Assembly (NCBI GenBank): GCA_031262105.1
Contig: JAISIH010000022.1
Location: 1 to 36,276 of the forward strand
Source of the DNA: Ruminococcus sp.
Lineage (GTDB): Bacteria > Bacillota > Clostridia > Oscillospirales > Ruminococcaceae
Reading direction: 5' to 3'
Length of the DNA stretch: 36,276 nt
Shown here: one piece after another, positions 33,458 to 36,276 of the stretch
Position numbering within the stretch: the first letter of the stretch is position 1
Layout: each line of letters begins with the position of its first letter
The notes under the pieces: generated by a model
The model's input: the letters and a program-made list of their open reading frames with translations, nothing else
What the model was told of the DNA's origin: nothing
The model's database searches: none
Translations under genes and position numbers: made by a program

Positions 33458-34299
33458 ATTATACCTCTCGCATGGCGTGTTACATGACAGCCGATATTCA
33501 CGGCGGCGGGAAGCCCCGCAATGTGGGTTGGGTAGCTTTCAATCTGCACCGCAAGGGCGGTTGTAAGCCCGCCGAAACCCTGTGGACCAATGTTTAGCTC
33601 GTTAATCCGGGAGAGAAGCCGCGCTTCCGCTTCCGCATAGAACGGATCGGGGTTTTTTGTGTTAACGTCGCGACAGAGTGCCTTCTTCGCAAGGAACGCG
33701 CAGTATTCAAAATCGCCGCCGATACCGACCCCGACAACCATCGGAGGGCAGGGGTTTGAGCCGGCTTTTTTAACCGTCTCGACAACGAAATCTTCCACGT
33801 CTGAGATAGAATTCGAGGGGAGCATCATCTTCATTGCGGACATATTTTCAGAGCCGAAGCCTTTCGGGCAAACGTCAATCGCTATCTTGTCGCCGGGAAC
33901 AATGGCAATGTGAACAACGGCAGGGGTGTTGTCGTCGGTGTTAATACGTCTGAGCGGATCGCGAACGATTGAACAGCGAAGATAACCGTCCTTATAGCCG
34001 CGAGCAACGCCCTTGTTAACCGCGATAAGCGGCGTGTCGCCGACAATGTGGCAGTCCTGCCCGATTTCGAGGAAGATAACAGCCATGCCGGTGTCCTGAC
34101 AAATCGGGATATTCTCGGTGCGGGCGGCGTCCAGATTGCGCTTTAAATCGCCCAAAATCTCTTTGGCAAGAGGATTGGTTTCGTTATCGCAAAAGGAGCA
34201 AAGCCTGTTTTCCAGCGAACACGGGAGTACCATGTTCGCTGAAATGCAAAGCTCTCTTACTGTTTCTTCAATTAAAGCAGAATTAACTTCTCTAATCAT
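33454..34299 (-). CDS. fumA: Class I fumarate hydratase, alpha subunit
   Basis: A 281-residue protein matching the N-terminal half of iron-sulfur fumarases (and L-tartrate dehydratase TtdA). Presumed [4Fe-4S] ligands are C67 (IPICQDTGMA), C184 (SNPCPP) and C271 (NIGCHVTRHA), with the spacing known for E. coli FumA. It interconverts fumarate and malate with a beta subunit. The beta gene is normally next to it; here the next gene (4-base overlap) is a sugar kinase and no beta gene exists in the window. It starts 12 bases after the alcohol dehydrogenase gene. Fumarase is more likely than tartrate dehydratase but the sequence alone does not settle it. Confidence 0.87.
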   Translation of the reverse strand: MIREVNSALIEETVRELCISANMVLPCSLENRLCSFCDNETNPLAKEILGDLKRNLDAARTENIPICQDTGMAVIFLEIGQDCHIVGDTPLIAVNKGVARGYKDGYLRCSIVRDPLRRINTDDNTPAVVHIAIVPGDKIAIDVCPKGFGSENMSAMKMMLPSNSISDVEDFVVETVKKAGSNPCPPMVVGVGIGGDFEYCAFLAKKALCRDVNTKNPDPFYAEAEARLLSRINELNIGPQGFGGLTTALAVQIESYPTHIAGLPAAVNIGCHVTRHARGII

Positions 34300-34311
34300 T
34301 TTATTAACCTA

Positions 34312-35499
34312 TTATAAATTGCCGCCCTTTGCAGCTATTGCGTATATATTCGCGCAATCTTCCGGCGTAAGTTCCATAAAGCCGCCGACTTTACCTGTTG
34401 CGGACACGGGATGTTTTTCGACGAGGATGGGGATATCGGTTTCGTTTGCGCCGATGTCCGCGAAGTTTTGGGGCATACCGATAGATTTGAGGAAGGTGCG
34501 GAAGGCTTTTATGCCTTTTTTTGCGGTGAGTTCGGGGTGTTCAAAGTCCATACTTACGCCCCAGATGCGGTTTGCGGCTTGGGCGAAGCGGAGAACGTTG
34601 TGATTCATGACATATTCCATCCAAGCGGGCATGACTACTGCGAGACCGGCACCGTGAGCAACGTCATAAAGCCCCGAAAGTTCGTGTTCGAGACCGTGGG
34701 AGTTCCAGTCTTGGGAGCGTCCGACGCCGCATATGTCGGTGTGTGCGACTGTGCCTGCCCACATGATGTTTGCGCGGGCATCGTAGTCGTCGGGGTTTTT
34801 GATAACCTTGGGGGCTTCGTTAATCATTGTCAAAAGGGTTGCTTCGCAGAGGCGGTCGGTCATTTCGACGTCTTTTGTGTTGGTGAAATAACGCTCGAAG
34901 ACGTGAGCCATTATGTCGGTAACGCCGCAAGCGGTTTGATAAGCGGGGAGGGTTTCGGTTAAGGCGGGATTCATTATCGAGAATTTCGGGCGGACGAGAT
35001 CGGTTGTTAAGCCTCTCTTTATGCCGCCCTCTTCCTTTGTTATAACCGTGCTGGGGGAGCCTTCTGAGCCTGCCGCCGAGATGGTGAGGACTGTTCCCAC
35101 CGGGAGAGCCTTCTCCGGCGTTTTCTTCCCGCACCAGAAGTCCCAGAAATCGCCTTCATAAACCGCACCCAGAGCGATAGCTTTCGCGGAGTCAATCGCA
35201 CTGCCGCCGCCTACTGCGAGGATGAAGTCGATACCCTCTCTGCGAACGAGTTCGATACCCTCATAAACCAGTGTGTCGCGGGGATTGGGCTTTACGCCGC
35301 CGAGGGTGAAAAACGGTATACCTTCCGCCTTGAGGGACTCGGAAACGCGCTCCAGCAGTCCGGAGCGAACCACACTGCCGCCGCCGAAATGCACAAGCAC
35401 CTTTGAGCCGCCGAATTTCTTAACATATGCGCCGGTTTCTGCCTCTCTGCCTTTGCCGAAAACAAAGTACGTGGGGCTGTAAAAATCAAACCTATCCAT
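34312..35499 (-). CDS. Iron-containing alcohol dehydrogenase (BdhA/YqhD type)
   Basis: A 395-residue group III alcohol dehydrogenase. The cofactor motif is GGGSAIDSAKAIA (97-109) and the metal ligands D195, H199, H268 and H282 line up with those of YqhD. These enzymes reduce aldehydes (for example butanal) to alcohols with NAD(P)H, a common fermentative sink in Clostridia. AGGAGG lies eight bases before the ATG. It is the first gene of a ten-gene run to nadA; I see no confident promoter for it. Substrate and cofactor preference are not clear from sequence. Confidence 0.92.
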   Translation of the reverse strand: MDRFDFYSPTYFVFGKGREAETGAYVKKFGGSKVLVHFGGGSVVRSGLLERVSESLKAEGIPFFTLGGVKPNPRDTLVYEGIELVRREGIDFILAVGGGSAIDSAKAIALGAVYEGDFWDFWCGKKTPEKALPVGTVLTISAAGSEGSPSTVITKEEGGIKRGLTTDLVRPKFSIMNPALTETLPAYQTACGVTDIMAHVFERYFTNTKDVEMTDRLCEATLLTMINEAPKVIKNPDDYDARANIMWAGTVAHTDICGVGRSQDWNSHGLEHELSGLYDVAHGAGLAVVMPAWMEYVMNHNVLRFAQAANRIWGVSMDFEHPELTAKKGIKAFRTFLKSIGMPQNFADIGANETDIPILVEKHPVSATGKVGGFMELTPEDCANIYAIAAKGGNL

Positions 35500-35598
35500 T
35501 TTCTGTTCCTCCTAAATATTTCTATAGCGATATAATTAATGCAATAATTTTTTGCGGCGGGTGAGTTTTTTAACCTGCGCCGTAAGTATAAAACTTAT

Positions 35599-36276
35599 CT
35601 ACATGATAAAGGTCAGCACCGAGCCTGCTAAAACCCCGATAACATAGAGCAGAGCTACGATGAGTATGTTCTCCTTGATGTCTTTATTAGCCTTGAAAAG
35701 CACCAAAATCCCCACCCCTGCGCCGGTGGAAAGCCCGGCGACGGTGCTCCCGAATGAGAGTCCGCCTTCAATGAAGAGTTCCGTCAGCAGTACACTTGAT
35801 GCGCAGTTCGGAATAAGCCCTACCAGTGCAGCGGCGGCGGGTTGGAAAACCCCGAAGCCCTCAATGAAGTTAAAGAACGCTTCCTCCCCCACTGCACCCA
35901 CAATGAAGCCGAGGGCGAGGTTGAGGATAAGGATGAATATCACAATCCCCGCTGTATGTTTCACCGCAGAATATAAAACGCCGTGTTCGTGACAGCCGCA
36001 ATCGTGGCAGAGTTCGTGGAAATCTGTTTCCTCTTTCTTCTTATCGAAATGCTTGAGGAGCAGATCCAGAAGAATCCCGAAAAAGACCGCGATCACGAAT
36101 TTCACCGCAATGAGCTTCCAAATGTCGCCGATATGTTCCGGGTGTGCGAGGAGAATCGGTATAGCTTCATCCGATGTCGCAAGGAACACCGCCATGAGCG
36201 TTCCCGGCGAAATAAGTTTGCTTGCGAAGAGGTTAGCCGCCGCGACGGAGAAACCGCACTGCGGCAAGGATCCGAG
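35599..36276 (-). CDS. Putative metal-efflux permease, 5' end cut by the window edge
   Basis: At least 225 residues of a polytopic membrane protein; the reading frame stays open to the window end, so the true start lies outside. Its visible start (LPQCGFSVAAANLFA) matches the middle of the family annotated as putative manganese transporter / arsenic efflux protein, where GxLPQCGFS occurs mid-protein. A cytoplasmic His/Cys-rich loop (HELCHDCGCHEHG) could bind metal. A second, similar LVGLIPNCASSVL motif in the C-terminal half suggests an internal repeat. Five or so helices remain. It is 99 bases upstream of the alcohol dehydrogenase gene, on the same strand; whether they share a transcript is unknown. 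Confidence 0.75.
   Translation of the reverse strand, partial: LGSLPQCGFSVAAANLFASKLISPGTLMAVFLATSDEAIPILLAHPEHIGDIWKLIAVKFVIAVFFGILLDLLLKHFDKKKEETDFHELCHDCGCHEHGVLYSAVKHTAGIVIFILILNLALGFIVGAVGEEAFFNFIEGFGVFQPAAAALVGLIPNCASSVLLTELFIEGGLSFGSTVAGLSTGAGVGILVLFKANKDIKENILIVALLYVIGVLAGSVLTFIM

Noticed and set aside
36265-36267. TTG start for the permease at the right edge
   Set aside because: The frame stays open to the window end and the motif there is normally mid-protein, so the gene is truncated rather than starting here.
36268-36273. GGATCC site as evidence of a cloning junction
   Set aside because: A six-base site occurs by chance and the reading frame continues through it.

Overview
The window reads as a chromosomal segment of an anaerobic, low-to-mid GC Firmicute of the class Clostridia, probably an uncultured gut-type Oscillospirales relative; this placement is inference. 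It rests on a monoderm gene set (lipoproteins, S11 D,D-carboxypeptidase, YfhO and GtrA envelope proteins), an [FeFe]-hydrogenase-like protein, fused SecDF, single-chain alpha2 glycyl-tRNA synthetase, citramalate synthase, strong sigma-A type promoters (TTGACA/TATAAT) and AGGAGG ribosome binding sites. I see no phage, transposase, CRISPR array, rRNA or tRNA gene. It is mostly core and metabolic chromosome.

Layout. (1) 1-4.9 kb, minus strand: a repeat-rich intergenic stretch, a small XRE regulator, then yfhO -> TadA-like deaminase/GNAT fusion -> small membrane protein as one transcription unit. (2) 4.9-10.3 kb, minus strand: an orphan sugar-type solute-binding lipoprotein with its own promoter and terminator; pap (polyphosphate:AMP phosphotransferase) -> HtrA-like membrane protease, whose junction carries a 7/21-bp minisatellite; and a small secreted protein. 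(3) 10.4-22.7 kb, plus strand: secDF -> sugar isomerase-like TIM barrel -> glyQS, an intergenic region with three palindromic repeats, then ttcA -> CDF metal transporter -> pullulanase -> gtrA -> terminator, and a large secreted glycosidase-like/amidase fusion. (4) 22.7-25.8 kb, minus strand: a putative sensory [FeFe]-hydrogenase and a membrane protein with a Pro/Tyr-rich tail. (5) 25.9-35.5 kb, minus strand: ten closely packed genes (iron alcohol dehydrogenase, fumarase alpha, PfkB sugar kinase, D,D-carboxypeptidase, ung, lipoprotein, nrdR, tcdA, cimA, nadA). (6) The right edge cuts through a multi-pass metal-transporter-like gene.

Working together: several products act at the envelope (SecDF, HtrA-like protease, YfhO, GtrA, amidase fusion, D,D-carboxypeptidase). 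Others serve anaerobic metabolism (hydrogenase-like sensor, alcohol dehydrogenase, fumarase, citramalate-route isoleucine synthesis, NAD synthesis through NadA, glycogen debranching) and nucleotide or tRNA upkeep (NrdR, Ung, TcdA, TtcA, GlyRS, Pap).

No clear-cut new multi-gene system is evident. The best leads are the hydrogenase-like protein that lacks the proton-relay cysteine and ends in a long helical tail, the TadA-GNAT fusion translationally coupled to yfhO, the glycosidase-amidase fusion, and several intergenic repeat structures (46-bp perfect palindrome, two-copy G-rich repeat family, triple CGCTTTAAAGCG array, 7-bp minisatellite spanning a UTR and a coding region).
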